Positions 16,911-24,518 of a stretch of DNA of 64,000 nt are shown in pieces. The notes under the pieces are model-generated. The model was not told the DNA's origin. It saw only the letters and a list, made by a program, of their open reading frames with translations, and made no database searches. Position numbers and translations under genes: made by a program. The DNA lies in NCBI RefSeq assembly GCF_021726475.1, contig NZ_JAKJRU010000008.1, positions 62,001 to 126,000 of the forward strand, in the 5' to 3' direction. Positions within the stretch are counted from its first letter, which is position 1. The number at the start of each line of letters is the position of its first letter. Source of the stretch: Pseudomonas oligotrophica (GTDB lineage Bacteria > Pseudomonadota > Gammaproteobacteria > Pseudomonadales > Pseudomonadaceae).

Positions 16911-16941
16911 AGCGGCGTCAGCTAAAACTGGCGACGCCGCT
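16911..16941. terminator. Hairpin between convergent exporter and HAD genes
   Basis: AGCGGCGTC (16911-16919) pairs with GACGCCGCT (16933-16941), 9-bp stem and 13-base loop, at the convergent ends of two genes. T-runs are poor on both sides, so it is a likely but modest bidirectional terminator. Confidence 0.5.
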
Positions 16942-17574
16942 TTAGCCGTTGGCGGATGGTGGGTATTGCAGAACGTGGGCTGCAAAGTCCATCAGCGAGA
17001 CGAAGCCGCACTGATCGGCTTTTCCTTCACGCTGTAGGTGGTAGCCCCGCATGCCTTGCCCAATTGGACCAAGCATATCGGCTTGCAACGTGTCACCGAT
17101 CATTGCGATAGCGGAGGCTTCGCAGCCAAGCTGTTCGATCATCTGACGATAGATTGCGGGCTCAGGCTTTATTGTCCCAACCTCAAAGCTCCATCCGTAA
17201 ACATCGAACGACGGCAGTAACAGTTTGGCCGGAATCGCATATGGGGCTGCGAGATTGGAGCACAACGCGAGATTCAGGCCGGCGTCCTTTAGCTGATTTA
17301 GCGACTCCAACGCATCATCGAAAAGGCGAACGCTGGCCAGCTCGGTGAAAAGGTCGCTTTCAAGGCTAGCTAACTCAGAGTTGCTCAACTGCGCACCGAA
17401 ATAATCGGCAGCTCCAGCCAAGCCCAGATTTCGAGTCATCAGAGTCCGTGCGTCATCCGGCCTTGGTGTTTTGCCCTGAAGCCGCAGGTTCTGCATCAGT
17501 TGGCGGAAAGGATGGCGGCGCTCACCTATCTGGAGAAGCGTGCCAAACACATCGAAAACTACTGCTTGTATCAT
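16942..17574 (-). CDS. HAD-superfamily hydrolase
   Basis: A 210-aa haloacid-dehalogenase-like hydrolase. Motif I is DVFGT with nucleophile D8; the usual second Asp is replaced by F10, as in 2-haloacid dehalogenases and some other HAD-IA members, which argues against a simple phosphatase. Motif II is LALCSN, motif III the Lys in GTIKPEPAIY, motif IV MIGDTLQADMLG. The cap inserts between motifs I and II (residues about 15-90). It stands alone between the CadR/exporter unit and the truncated tcmP. The substrate cannot be deduced from sequence. Confidence 0.82.
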   Translation of the reverse strand: MIQAVVFDVFGTLLQIGERRHPFRQLMQNLRLQGKTPRPDDARTLMTRNLGLAGAADYFGAQLSNSELASLESDLFTELASVRLFDDALESLNQLKDAGLNLALCSNLAAPYAIPAKLLLPSFDVYGWSFEVGTIKPEPAIYRQMIEQLGCEASAIAMIGDTLQADMLGPIGQGMRGYHLQREGKADQCGFVSLMDFAAHVLQYPPSANG

Positions 17575-17631
17575 GCCGGTACCTCTACCGTTGGAGGCGA
17601 ACCGCCCACCCGAAGAGCGATGCCGCCCCTC

Positions 17632-18486
17632 TCAGTTTTCTGAACTGGATTTCTTCAGAGGTGGCACGAAGAAGATGGGTCTTTGCGGGGGCGCTATCAG
17701 GATATCTGTCGACTTGATGCTTGTGCCTTTTCGACGCCTTGTTTTGCCGTTCTTGTCGACCGCCAGCAGATCACCGGTCGCGACAGCAATGTCGAGTGCC
17801 TGCTTTACGCGAAGCTCGTCAGCCATGGTGTAGTTGGTCAATCCGCTCATCAGGCCCAAAAAAGGTTGCCGTTCTACCTCGTAGACCTGTTTGGGCAAGA
17901 GCTCCGAAAGTTCTCCTCGGATGCGGTCATTGGTAGCATCGTCGAAATAATGCTCATCCAACAGCAAATCGTGCTGACCTGTCACGGCGATATCCCGATT
18001 GGCGTCGTAGCTGAAAAAGCTGGAAGGCGACAGCATATGGGAAAAGTTGTTGCCGTATTTCCAGTGGATCTTCTTCATCACATCGTTAGCGCGGTAGTTG
18101 TTCGCCAGATGGATAAACCAATAGGCCATCGGGTTGCTGCCGGCCGGACGAATGAAGAAGACGGTCATGTACTGGGCACCGCTTTCCTGCTTGATCCCCT
18201 CGGACAGATAGCGCTGGATCAGGTATTGCCAGCTCCGTGGCTGATGCGCCTTCAGCTGTTTAAGCATGTCCCATGGCACATGCTGATCCAAGCCGATATT
18301 TGCAATGGCTTTCCGGTTCGCTTGGCGGTCGGCTAGATACGTAACCAAAAAATCGACATTGAAGGTCAGCAGGACCTCGGCTTTGTTGAGATTCTGGAAA
18401 ATCCATTTGATCTTAGGGAACGGCACATCGCCATACATCATGCCCAGCCCCGCAGCGAGGATTGCCTTTTTCCGAGCCGGCTGCAT
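17632..18486 (-). pseudogene. Three-Cys-motif partner protein TcmP, N-terminally truncated
   Basis: The 284-residue frame matches the C-terminal two thirds of TcmP-family proteins, which are partners of three-Cys-motif radical-SAM-like proteins in phage-defence and mobile loci. Recognisable stretches are IKWIFQNLNKAEVLLTFNVD and WQYLIQRYL. The normal N-terminus, about 100 or more residues with the SAM-binding-like FAGPG and DPFG regions, is missing. The frame begins exactly where integrase-like sequence starts on the other strand (18487), so a deletion removed the 5' part. The partner gene is not in the window. A short ORF could still be translated, but full function is unlikely. Confidence 0.65.
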
Positions 18487-18738
18487 ATCTCAGACCATCT
18501 ATCCACTCGTCAATACGCTCGTATCGTCAAAGGTTGGGTGAAAGCCATTGGCCCTGATCCAGCCCTGTATGGCATTCACACAATAAGACGTACGAAGGCA
18601 TCGCTGATCTATCGCAGGACGAAGAACCTGCGGGCAGTTCAACTGTTGCTCGGCCATACGAAGCTGGAGAGCACCGTTCGATATCTGGGGATTGAGGTCG
18701 ATGATGCCCTAGAGATGGCGGAACAGACCGAGGTTTGA
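18487..18738 (+). pseudogene. C-terminal fragment of a tyrosine recombinase
   Basis: An open frame gives STRQYARIVKGWVKAIG, then GIHTIRRTKASLIY, LLLGHTKLESTVRYL and a C-terminus ending EMAEQTEV, i.e. the HxxR box, second His and active-site Tyr of a tyrosine recombinase. The core Arg of box I and the whole N-terminal arm-binding domain are absent. The left edge coincides with the broken start of tcmP on the other strand, marking a deletion or recombination junction. An internal GTG at 18538 could start a 66-aa peptide, but it would not be an active recombinase. Confidence 0.8.
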
Positions 18739-18902
18739 CCATGCATAGCGACGGTCGAAGCCAGGCCGTCGCTAACCGGCCAGAAGCCGTCGTTGTGATC
18801 CTTGGATACAGCGCCAAAGCCGTGGCCGGCTGTCAAAAGCCGCAGGCCATTTTCGATAGTAGTGCGGCAATTGATTTAGCACCGGCAGACTGGGGAAGGA
18901 CA

Positions 18903-19685
18903 ATGAATGTATTTGTTACGCCGATAGCCACGCTTTTGGAACAGGGTGCGGGCGAGCTACAGGGAGCAATTCAGGGCGATCAACCTGAGCTTCAACTATA
19001 CGAAAAAATCGATTGGTTCCTGCTCGGCAAGGTGTTCAATGACGATCGGTTTCGTGGCCTCGACTCCACGATCCTTCAGCTTGCCGCACATTCGAGGAAC
19101 GTATGGACAGCAGGCGTCCGCATGGCTCTCAGTGGGCAGCCGTACGCGGTACCACCAATCGTGCGCACCGCCCTTGAAGCGGCCTGCTATGCCTCGCTGA
19201 TCAATCATGATGTCTCGCTCGCGAGGATCTGGCTCGACCGCCACAACAACCCGCAATCAATGAAAGCTTCCCGTAAAGCGTTTGGCAGTGCTGTCGAGAC
19301 GGTGAGAAAACTGCTCAACTCCAAAGCCTCTGGGCTTGGCGATCAGGTTAACGAGGCATACCAGGGCTGCATCGATGATGGAGCTCATCCGAACACCAGG
19401 GGTATACCGCGGACACGAAAGCTAGTTTTAGGCCCAAACAATTTCCGAGAAGAATACGACGAGACGACCGATTTCTACGGCATTCCTTCCATCAAATCCA
19501 AGGATGCCTTGTGCCTAGTCGCATATATAGGCCTGCTTATGTGTCACATCCTGTGCCTAACATTCATGCCTTTTCATGAATTGCCCCACGGCCTCCTTGA
19601 TGAAATGTTGGACGAATTCAACGGCATCATTCCGCAGGCTGATGCCTCACCAGTAGATTTTTCGTCAATCATTAGACATGACTAG
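18903..19685 (+). CDS. Hypothetical helical protein
   Basis: A 260-aa protein I cannot assign to a named family. It is mostly alpha-helical, without a signal peptide. A central stretch (PPIVRTALEAACYASLINHD and LARIWLDRHNN) has the R-x3-E helix pattern seen in several uncharacterised helical families. A hydrophobic segment (about residues 203-220, CLVAYIGLLMCHILCLTF) could be one membrane helix or a buried core helix. The ATG at 18903 has a strong GGGGAAGGA ribosome binding site; an upstream in-frame ATG at 18735 would add 56 residues that look like non-coding sequence, so the later start is chosen. It follows the integrase scar and may be cargo of a former element. Confidence 0.6.
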   Translation: MNVFVTPIATLLEQGAGELQGAIQGDQPELQLYEKIDWFLLGKVFNDDRFRGLDSTILQLAAHSRNVWTAGVRMALSGQPYAVPPIVRTALEAACYASLINHDVSLARIWLDRHNNPQSMKASRKAFGSAVETVRKLLNSKASGLGDQVNEAYQGCIDDGAHPNTRGIPRTRKLVLGPNNFREEYDETTDFYGIPSIKSKDALCLVAYIGLLMCHILCLTFMPFHELPHGLLDEMLDEFNGIIPQADASPVDFSSIIRHD

Positions 19686-20093
19686 GTTGCGCGTTGCGCG
19701 AAGTGAATAGCTGTTTGGGGTACCGTCTCACACTTGGCCAACAGTCCCGTCGATGTCGGCCAAGAATCTGCCTTACGATCACGCATACGCTGTCTGCACA
19801 GCTCGGAGCGAGCTCCAGTCTTAGTCGATTTGACTGGCAAGGTTGGAGATCGTCACCGACTGCTTTTGGCCGTAAGCGGAAGCTGGGCTATCTGCCCCTA
19901 GAGCGGTGTGTTCAAGTTCGCTGTTCGAAATTTAGCGAAATTCCCTAGCTCACCTTTCTAAACTAAGACGCCTCACCGTAGCGTTAGCCCATGCAGTGGC
20001 GAGCTAGAAAAAAGCTGGCATTTGATTCGGTTGTCACCAACGGCCCATCGGAGAGAAACGCCTTTCATCTCGCCGAAAAGCGTCCTGGCATAT
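19686..20093. other. Gene-free interval, nothing recognised
   Basis: A 408-bp gap between the hypothetical gene and yedK. Only short open frames without ribosome binding sites or recognisable protein patterns are seen. No clear terminator or repeat was found. Confidence 0.5.
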
Positions 20094-20807
20094 TTATACC
20101 AGTGGTTGGGCGATCCTATCGATAAGTTCGGGCCCCTCATTCCGCACGTTCCCGACGGCCTTTCCCACCGGACGCCACTCGAACTCCTCCACGCACAAAC
20201 CATGCTTTAGTGCGAGCTCTTCAGCCTCGTGCGGCGGTAAATCCGAGGACATCCAGTGAGCCGCGTACTCGGGCGTTAGAACCAGTGGACGCCGATCGTG
20301 AATGTCGAGCATGCCGGCAGCGCTGGATGACGTAATGACAACAAACCCGTCGCCGTCTCGCGGTTCCAGCGAGCCGCCTCGCTGAAACCGCCCGAGCGCA
20401 GCGAAAAACATCGGCTCACCGCTACGGAGCGTGATGTAGTAGGGCTGCTTGATCTTCGGATTCTCCGCGTTCTTCTTCCACTCGTACCAACCATCAGCGG
20501 GCACTATGGCGCGGCCTGTTTGCCAGATATCGCGAAAGAATCTGCTAGTCGCGGCAGTTTCCACCCTGGCATTTATCGCTGGTGGTCGTTTCCCCTGTGC
20601 CCACAATGGGGCGTATCCCCACCTGACCGGCTCCATGCAGATCCCGTCATCGTCTTGGTGCAGGAGCTGGACCATTGATTGCGGACACACGTTGTAGCGT
20701 CCAATCGGCTCGGGGTTTACGTAGCCTTGCAGCGGCAAGGGCAGCTGCACCGCAATCCTGTCCAGATACTCAAAGGCGATTCGGTACTGAGTGAAACGTC
20801 CACACAT
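20094..20807 (-). CDS. yedK: SOS response-associated peptidase YedK (SRAP/HMCES)
   Basis: A 237-aa SRAP-domain protein that caps abasic sites in single-stranded DNA through a thiazolidine link to its N-terminal cysteine. The start chosen at 20807 gives M-C-G-R-F, exposing catalytic Cys2; the frame is open upstream, but any longer form would bury it. The other family residues are present: the Asn of INARVET, the Glu of GWYEW and the His of IHDRRPLVL. It is divergent from umuDC; the LexA box at 20859-20874 lies 52 bp upstream and probably controls both directions. Confidence 0.93.
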   Translation of the reverse strand: MCGRFTQYRIAFEYLDRIAVQLPLPLQGYVNPEPIGRYNVCPQSMVQLLHQDDDGICMEPVRWGYAPLWAQGKRPPAINARVETAATSRFFRDIWQTGRAIVPADGWYEWKKNAENPKIKQPYYITLRSGEPMFFAALGRFQRGGSLEPRDGDGFVVITSSSAAGMLDIHDRRPLVLTPEYAAHWMSSDLPPHEAEELALKHGLCVEEFEWRPVGKAVGNVRNEGPELIDRIAQPLV

Positions 20808-20858
20808 GGGTGCCCCCCGCACATCTGGTTCAATTGACCAGGCTTTAGCCTCAGAATA

Positions 20859-20874
20859 CTGTGTGCACATACAG
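20859..20874. promoter_or_regulatory. LexA (SOS) box between yedK and umuD
   Basis: CTGT-GTGCACAT-ACAG, matching the gammaproteobacterial LexA consensus CTGT-N8-ACAG with a favourable flanking T-A (TACTGT). It ends 16 bp before the umuD start and is 51 bp from yedK, so LexA would repress both divergent SOS genes. Confidence 0.88.
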
Positions 20875-20890
20875 TTATGAGGTCTGTGCC

Positions 20891-21322
20891 ATGCCCGTCC
20901 ATATCTTGGGACCTGCTGCTCCCACCACAATTTCGCTGCCGTTTTTCAGTTTCTGCGTGCCCGCGGGATTCCCGAGCCCAGCGCAGGACCACATGGAGGG
21001 GAGCATCTCGCTCGACGAGCTGATGAACATCCGAGCTCCGCATACCTACCTGGCGCGCGCAGACGGGGAGAGCATGATCCAGGTCGGCATCTTCGACCGG
21101 GACATTCTAATCATCGATCGGGGACGGGAGGCAGAGAAGGGGGAGGTAATCATCGCAGCGCTGAATAACGAGCCTCTGGTCAAGATTTTCGACCGAGCCG
21201 GCAGCCAAGTGATTCTGCGCTCGGCCAATCCGAAGTTTCCGCCGCGGTACCTCCTCGAAAGCGAAGAACTCTACGTATGGGGCGTGGTGTCATACAGCAT
21301 CCGAATCCATGGCAAGTACTGA
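20891..21322 (+). CDS. umuD: DNA polymerase V subunit UmuD
   Basis: A 143-aa self-cleaving LexA/S24-family protein. The cleavage site is A25-G26 in CVPAGFPSP; the catalytic dyad is S61 (ADGESMI) and K98 (EPLVKIF), spaced as in E. coli UmuD. Cleaved UmuD' joins UmuC to form translesion polymerase V. The frame is open ten codons further back, but that start would lie within the LexA box, so the ATG at 20891 is used. It overlaps umuC by 14 bp. Confidence 0.95.
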   Translation: MPVHILGPAAPTTISLPFFSFCVPAGFPSPAQDHMEGSISLDELMNIRAPHTYLARADGESMIQVGIFDRDILIIDRGREAEKGEVIIAALNNEPLVKIFDRAGSQVILRSANPKFPPRYLLESEELYVWGVVSYSIRIHGKY

Positions 21323-22589
21323 GCGGGCAATCGCCCTCATCGATTGCAACTCGTTCTACGCCAGCTGCGAGCGTGTCTTCCGACCAGACTTGCGCCGTAC
21401 GCCTATCGTCGTGCTTTCGAACAATGACGGCTGCGTAATCGCGCGCTCAACCGAGGCAAAGCAGCTCGGTATCAAGATGGGCGTGCCGTATTTTCAGATT
21501 CGGCGCGACCTGGAGCGTTTGGGCGTTGTGGTGTTTTCCAGCAACTACGCACTGTACGGCGATATGAGCGAGCGCGTCATGACGGTCATCGAGAGCCTGG
21601 TCCCTACGGTTGAGGTGTACTCAATCGACGAGTCGTTTGCCGACCTTACCGGTGTGCCAGACGTCGAAGTGCTCGGCAGGCGGATCCGCGCTGAGGTACT
21701 GCGCAGCACGGGTATCCCGGTCGGGGTGGGCATTGGGGGGACCAAGACGCTCGCCAAGTTGGCGAACCATTCAGCGAAGCGCTGGCAGAAGCAGACGGGT
21801 GGGGTAGTGGACCTGCTTGACCCGGTGCGGCGCGACAAGGTGCTGCGCGTGACTGACGTCGGCGATGTATGGGGTGTCGGCCGCCGGATGACCGAGCACC
21901 TGAACAGGTTGGGCATACGTACTGCTTGGGATCTAGCCAGCGCGGATGCCTGGACCCTGCGCAAAAAATTCAGCGTGGTCATCGAGAAAACCGCACGCGA
22001 ACTGCGCGGGACGCCGTGCCTCGATCTGGAGGACGTCGCGTCACCCAAACAGGAAATCTGCTGCTCGCGAATGTTCGGCAAGCGCTTGCGCGAGCTGGAG
22101 CCAATCAAGGAGGCAGTGGCGGCATACGCTGCTAGGGCCAGCGAGAAGCTGAGGGGCCAGCAGTCACTGTGCAAGCGTCTCCGAATCAGCATCCGGACCG
22201 GCATGTTCAATCCCGACGAGCCTAAGTTTGCGAAAGGCGTGGTGTGTGAGCTGTCGTATCCTACCGACGACACCCGATACATCGTCCGAGCGGCGATCGC
22301 CGGTTTGGAGCACATCTATCGCGAGGGATTTTCGTTCAGCAAGGCCGAGGTCCTGCTGATGGACCTGTGCCAGCGTGGCGAGTACACCGGTGATCTATTC
22401 TCCCAAACTCAACCTGCTGCCTCGGAGCGCGTTATGGGGGTGCTCGATGCAATCAACGCCAAGTGGGGCCGCAACACCCTACGGCCAGGCCGTGTAACCA
22501 CCGCGCCGGACTGGGGCATGCGACGGGAGATGATGAGCCAAAGCTTCACAACCAGGCTGGATCAGTTATGGGTGGTGCGTTGCAACTAG
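21309..22589 (+). CDS. umuC: DNA polymerase V catalytic subunit UmuC
   Basis: A 426-aa Y-family translesion polymerase of normal length. The palm motif begins [16 protein letters not shown] and the second carboxylate pair is in [11 protein letters not shown]. Helix-hairpin-helix and little-finger domains follow, and the C-terminus carries the DUF4113-like tail ([12 protein letters not shown]). Translationally coupled to umuD by overlap. Mobile umuDC (rumAB/mucAB-like) cassettes raise mutation rates after DNA damage; this copy lies on the island. Confidence 0.95.
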   Translation: MASTERAIALIDCNSFYASCERVFRPDLRRTPIVVLSNNDGCVIARSTEAKQLGIKMGVPYFQIRRDLERLGVVVFSSNYALYGDMSERVMTVIESLVPTVEVYSIDESFADLTGVPDVEVLGRRIRAEVLRSTGIPVGVGIGGTKTLAKLANHSAKRWQKQTGGVVDLLDPVRRDKVLRVTDVGDVWGVGRRMTEHLNRLGIRTAWDLASADAWTLRKKFSVVIEKTARELRGTPCLDLEDVASPKQEICCSRMFGKRLRELEPIKEAVAAYAARASEKLRGQQSLCKRLRISIRTGMFNPDEPKFAKGVVCELSYPTDDTRYIVRAAIAGLEHIYREGFSFSKAEVLLMDLCQRGEYTGDLFSQTQPAASERVMGVLDAINAKWGRNTLRPGRVTTAPDWGMRREMMSQSFTTRLDQLWVVRCN

Positions 22590-22663
22590 CCGAGCGGATG
22601 CGACGGCCGGTGATTTTCCATGTGTCGGTTGTAGTGCGATTCGCTTGGCGCTGAAAGCGGATA

Positions 22664-22690
22664 GATAAAAGCCAGGCATTGCCTGGCTCT
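22664..22690 (-). terminator. Terminator between convergent umuC and mvaT-like genes
   Basis: AGCCAGGC-ATT-GCCTGGCT (22670-22688) with a TTTTA run on the minus strand, so it best serves the mvaT-like gene ending at 22709; it may also slow umuC transcription on the plus strand. Confidence 0.75.
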
Positions 22691-22708
22691 TGTGCTGGAC
22701 GGGATAGC

Positions 22709-23074
22709 TTACTGAAGCCAACTCTCCACCTTGTCGGCGCCGTGCTTTTCTTTCCAGGCTTTCAAAATCTTATGATTGCCACCCTTAGTCTCTACCACCT
22801 CTCCAGTTTCTGGGTTTTTGTAAACCTTAACTTGGCGCTGCCGACGAGGCGCTTGAGACGTCGGGGTGGCGCTGATGCTGGTGCGGCTGGGCTTCGGATC
22901 CAATATTGAAATAATTTCGCGCAGGCCTACGTCATATTGCCCCATCAAATTGCGGAGTTTTTCCTCGAACTCGATTTCGCGCTTGAGTTTGTCGTCATTC
23001 TTAAGAGCATCAAGCTGCTTTAGCTGGGCTGCGAGCTGGGCTTCTAGAGCTTTGAATTCGGCGAGTTTGGACAT
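22709..23074 (-). CDS. MvaT/MvaU-family H-NS-like nucleoid silencer
   Basis: A 121-aa MvaT-family DNA-binding protein. The N-terminal half is a coiled coil for oligomerisation (MSKLAEFKALEAQLAAQLKQ onward, rich in K/E/L). A Ser/Thr/Pro-rich linker leads to the C-terminal AT-rich-DNA-binding domain with KVYKNPETGEVVETKGG and NHKILKAWKEKHG. These proteins are pseudomonad analogues of H-NS that silence AT-rich foreign DNA. A copy on the island probably moderates expression of the island or of other islands; core paralogues are expected elsewhere in the genome. The ATG has the ribosome binding site AGAAGG. Confidence 0.93.
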   Translation of the reverse strand: MSKLAEFKALEAQLAAQLKQLDALKNDDKLKREIEFEEKLRNLMGQYDVGLREIISILDPKPSRTSISATPTSQAPRRQRQVKVYKNPETGEVVETKGGNHKILKAWKEKHGADKVESWLQ

Positions 23075-23426
23075 GGGTAACCTTCTGAGAACGAAACTGC
23101 TTTGTGTGTCTCAGTCTACCGTTTGGGCACAGAGGGAGAAAACTAAGGACCGACCGATTTCGCGAGTGATCCAGTCATCGAGAGGCTGGCAGGGATAGCG
23201 CTGCGGAGTGTTTGTCAGCCAGAGATGTGCGTAATTTCCTGACATATGAAGTGGTGGGTTCGCAGAATGGGAGGTGACCAAGCGGCGGCCGTTGCATAGA
23301 AACGTCGCGCATCCCGTAGAGGAAGCGGACGTGAGCAGGCTTCTTCCGCTTTAGCAGAGGTAGCCATGCATAGCATCGAAATTCGAGCTAGCCATTTACC
23401 TGCGGCAAATGAAGAAAGCTGCCTTT

Positions 23427-23632
23427 TTTGACAACAATGGCAGCCGCTTCGCGAAGGCAGTTGATCATTTTGGTCTTATTGCTCGGTCTCGCTCCACATT
23501 CGTTTCGCTTACCTGCAAACGCCCAAAATGCTCAACTGCCCCATACTTGAAGATTTCAAGTATGGGGTGCGGGGGCATACTTGAAGGAACGCTTCGCTGC
23601 TTCAAGTATGCCCCCGCAATTTTGTTGTCAAA
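23427..23632. repeat. Tandem-hairpin element with outer inverted repeats
   Basis: Three nested or tandem perfect dyads. The outer arms are TTTGACAACAA (23427-23437) and TTGTTGTCAAA (23622-23632). Hairpin A is CCCCATACTTGAA-GAT-TTCAAGTATGGGG (23539-23567, 13-bp stem, 3-base loop). Hairpin B has an 18-bp stem (23569-23586 with 23600-23617) with a 13-base loop. A and B share the core CATACTTGAA, so the arms can also pair with each other in alternative ways. Hairpin B is followed by AATTTTGTTGT. Unknown class: structured RNA, recombination site or a degenerate repeat element are all possible. Confidence 0.75.
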
Positions 23633-23901
23633 TCATAGCCGCCAGGCGTTGCCTGGCCGAAATAGCGATGGAGCAAAGAGACGTGGCTATCGCACTCATG
23701 AGCCTTGCCGTCCCGTAACTGACATCGAACAAAGTTGTTCGCTCTGGAGCGCTGGCCGAACCGTCTAGCGATGGTATAAGCGCATAAATGAGGCAGATGA
23801 AGTTACGTAAAAATGCTGTTCAAACGAGCTTTTATTGGTTATATAGATTTCACTTAACTGTCTGATATTTAACGAATTAAAGGAAATTATAACCGAAAAA
23901 G

Positions 23902-23923
23902 GCAGTGCCAGTTCTGGCACTGC
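23902..23923. repeat. Perfect 10-bp hairpin
   Basis: GCAGTGCCAG-TT-CTGGCACTGC with a 2-base loop, followed by further imperfect GC-rich palindromes to about 24000 (for example AATGGC...GCCATT). Not followed by a T-run, so probably not a terminator. Confidence 0.6.
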
Positions 23924-24101
23924 TGCTGCCAATGACGGCGCTAAAAACGCCTGTAATGGCGCTCTGTAGTGCCATTAGAGGCGTCAAGAGTGCCGGCAAT
24001 GACCTCCGATGGCGTGGTCTTCCAATTCTTAACGTGGCCAGAGTCCATACCGCGACATTCGCACCATTTGCTGCTGCACGCGTGTTGTATCACGACGTCT
24101 A

Positions 24102-24249
24102 TGCGACATGATCTGAATGTCGCAGTCTCGTCCTGTCACACGTGCGGCTTGCTGCAGCGGGTGGGTGTGAAAGGCCGCATAACTGCACTGCGTGCGTGTC
24201 ACATGTGGGGCTTATGACACGGTGTACTGCGACGCTCGGAAAGCGTCGC
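24102..24249. repeat. Cluster of inverted and direct repeats
   Basis: TGCGACAT-N7-ATGTCGCA (24102-24124) is a perfect 8-bp dyad. GTCACACGTGCGGCTT (24135-24150) and GTCACATGTGGGGCTT (24198-24213) are direct repeats differing at two positions, 63 bp apart. GCGACGCT-CGGAA-AGCGTCGC (24229-24249) is a perfect 8-bp hairpin. Clustered repeats of this kind beside recombinase genes could be accessory binding sites for the recombinase or an excision factor; this is inferred. Confidence 0.5.
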
Positions 24250-24439
24250 GGTTCCTATGTGTGACATGACTATCGCTTCGCGCTGCCGACTGTCACGGAA
24301 ATTCTAGTCGTAGTGTGTGGGCTGCTCTTACTGGCGGCGGATTGATCAGCAAAGTGGTCGTTGGATGGTTTCAGCGAGCGTCGCCCCCCTGAGTCAGTTG
24401 AACACTTGGTCTATGCGGCTGCGATACAGAACGAAAAAA

Positions 24440-24464
24440 GCCGCAGGGTTAGCTGCGGCCTTTT
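24440..24464. terminator. Bidirectional terminator next to recombinase gene
   Basis: GCCGCAG-GGTTAG-CTGCGGC with a T-run on the right (CTTTTATT) and an A-run on the left (AAAAAA), so it can stop transcription in both directions, including that from the recombinase gene ending at 24519. Confidence 0.8.
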
Positions 24465-24518
24465 ATTCATCCTGTCTCATAATCATCTCCAGGCGACGAT
24501 TGTTTTGAACGCTACGCG

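Larger units (their letters stand above)
23075..24518. other. Gene-poor, repeat-rich interval
   Basis: About 1.44 kb between the mvaT-like gene and the first recombinase. Short open frames occur (for example 23409-23768), but they lack credible starts, run through strong palindromes and match nothing I recognise. The DNA instead holds many exact inverted repeats, listed separately: the tandem-hairpin element, a further GCCAGGC-GTT-GCCTGGC stem at about 23640-23656, the pairs at 23902-24249 and the terminator at 24440. The function is unknown. Confidence 0.6.

Noticed and set aside
18735-18902. Upstream ATG start for the hypothetical gene at 18903
   Set aside because: The extra 56 residues resemble translated non-coding sequence, and the ATG at 18903 has the strong ribosome binding site.
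19694-19948. 84-aa open frame on the plus strand
   Set aside because: No ribosome binding site, no family pattern, overlaps nothing conserved; treated as non-coding.
23539-23617. CRISPR array or attC site
   Set aside because: No regularly spaced direct repeats with unique spacers; no GTTRRRY/RYYYAAC integron core sites in the arms.
23409-23768. 119-aa open frame on the plus strand
   Set aside because: It runs through the tandem hairpins; the translation is a by-product of the palindromes and has no family pattern.
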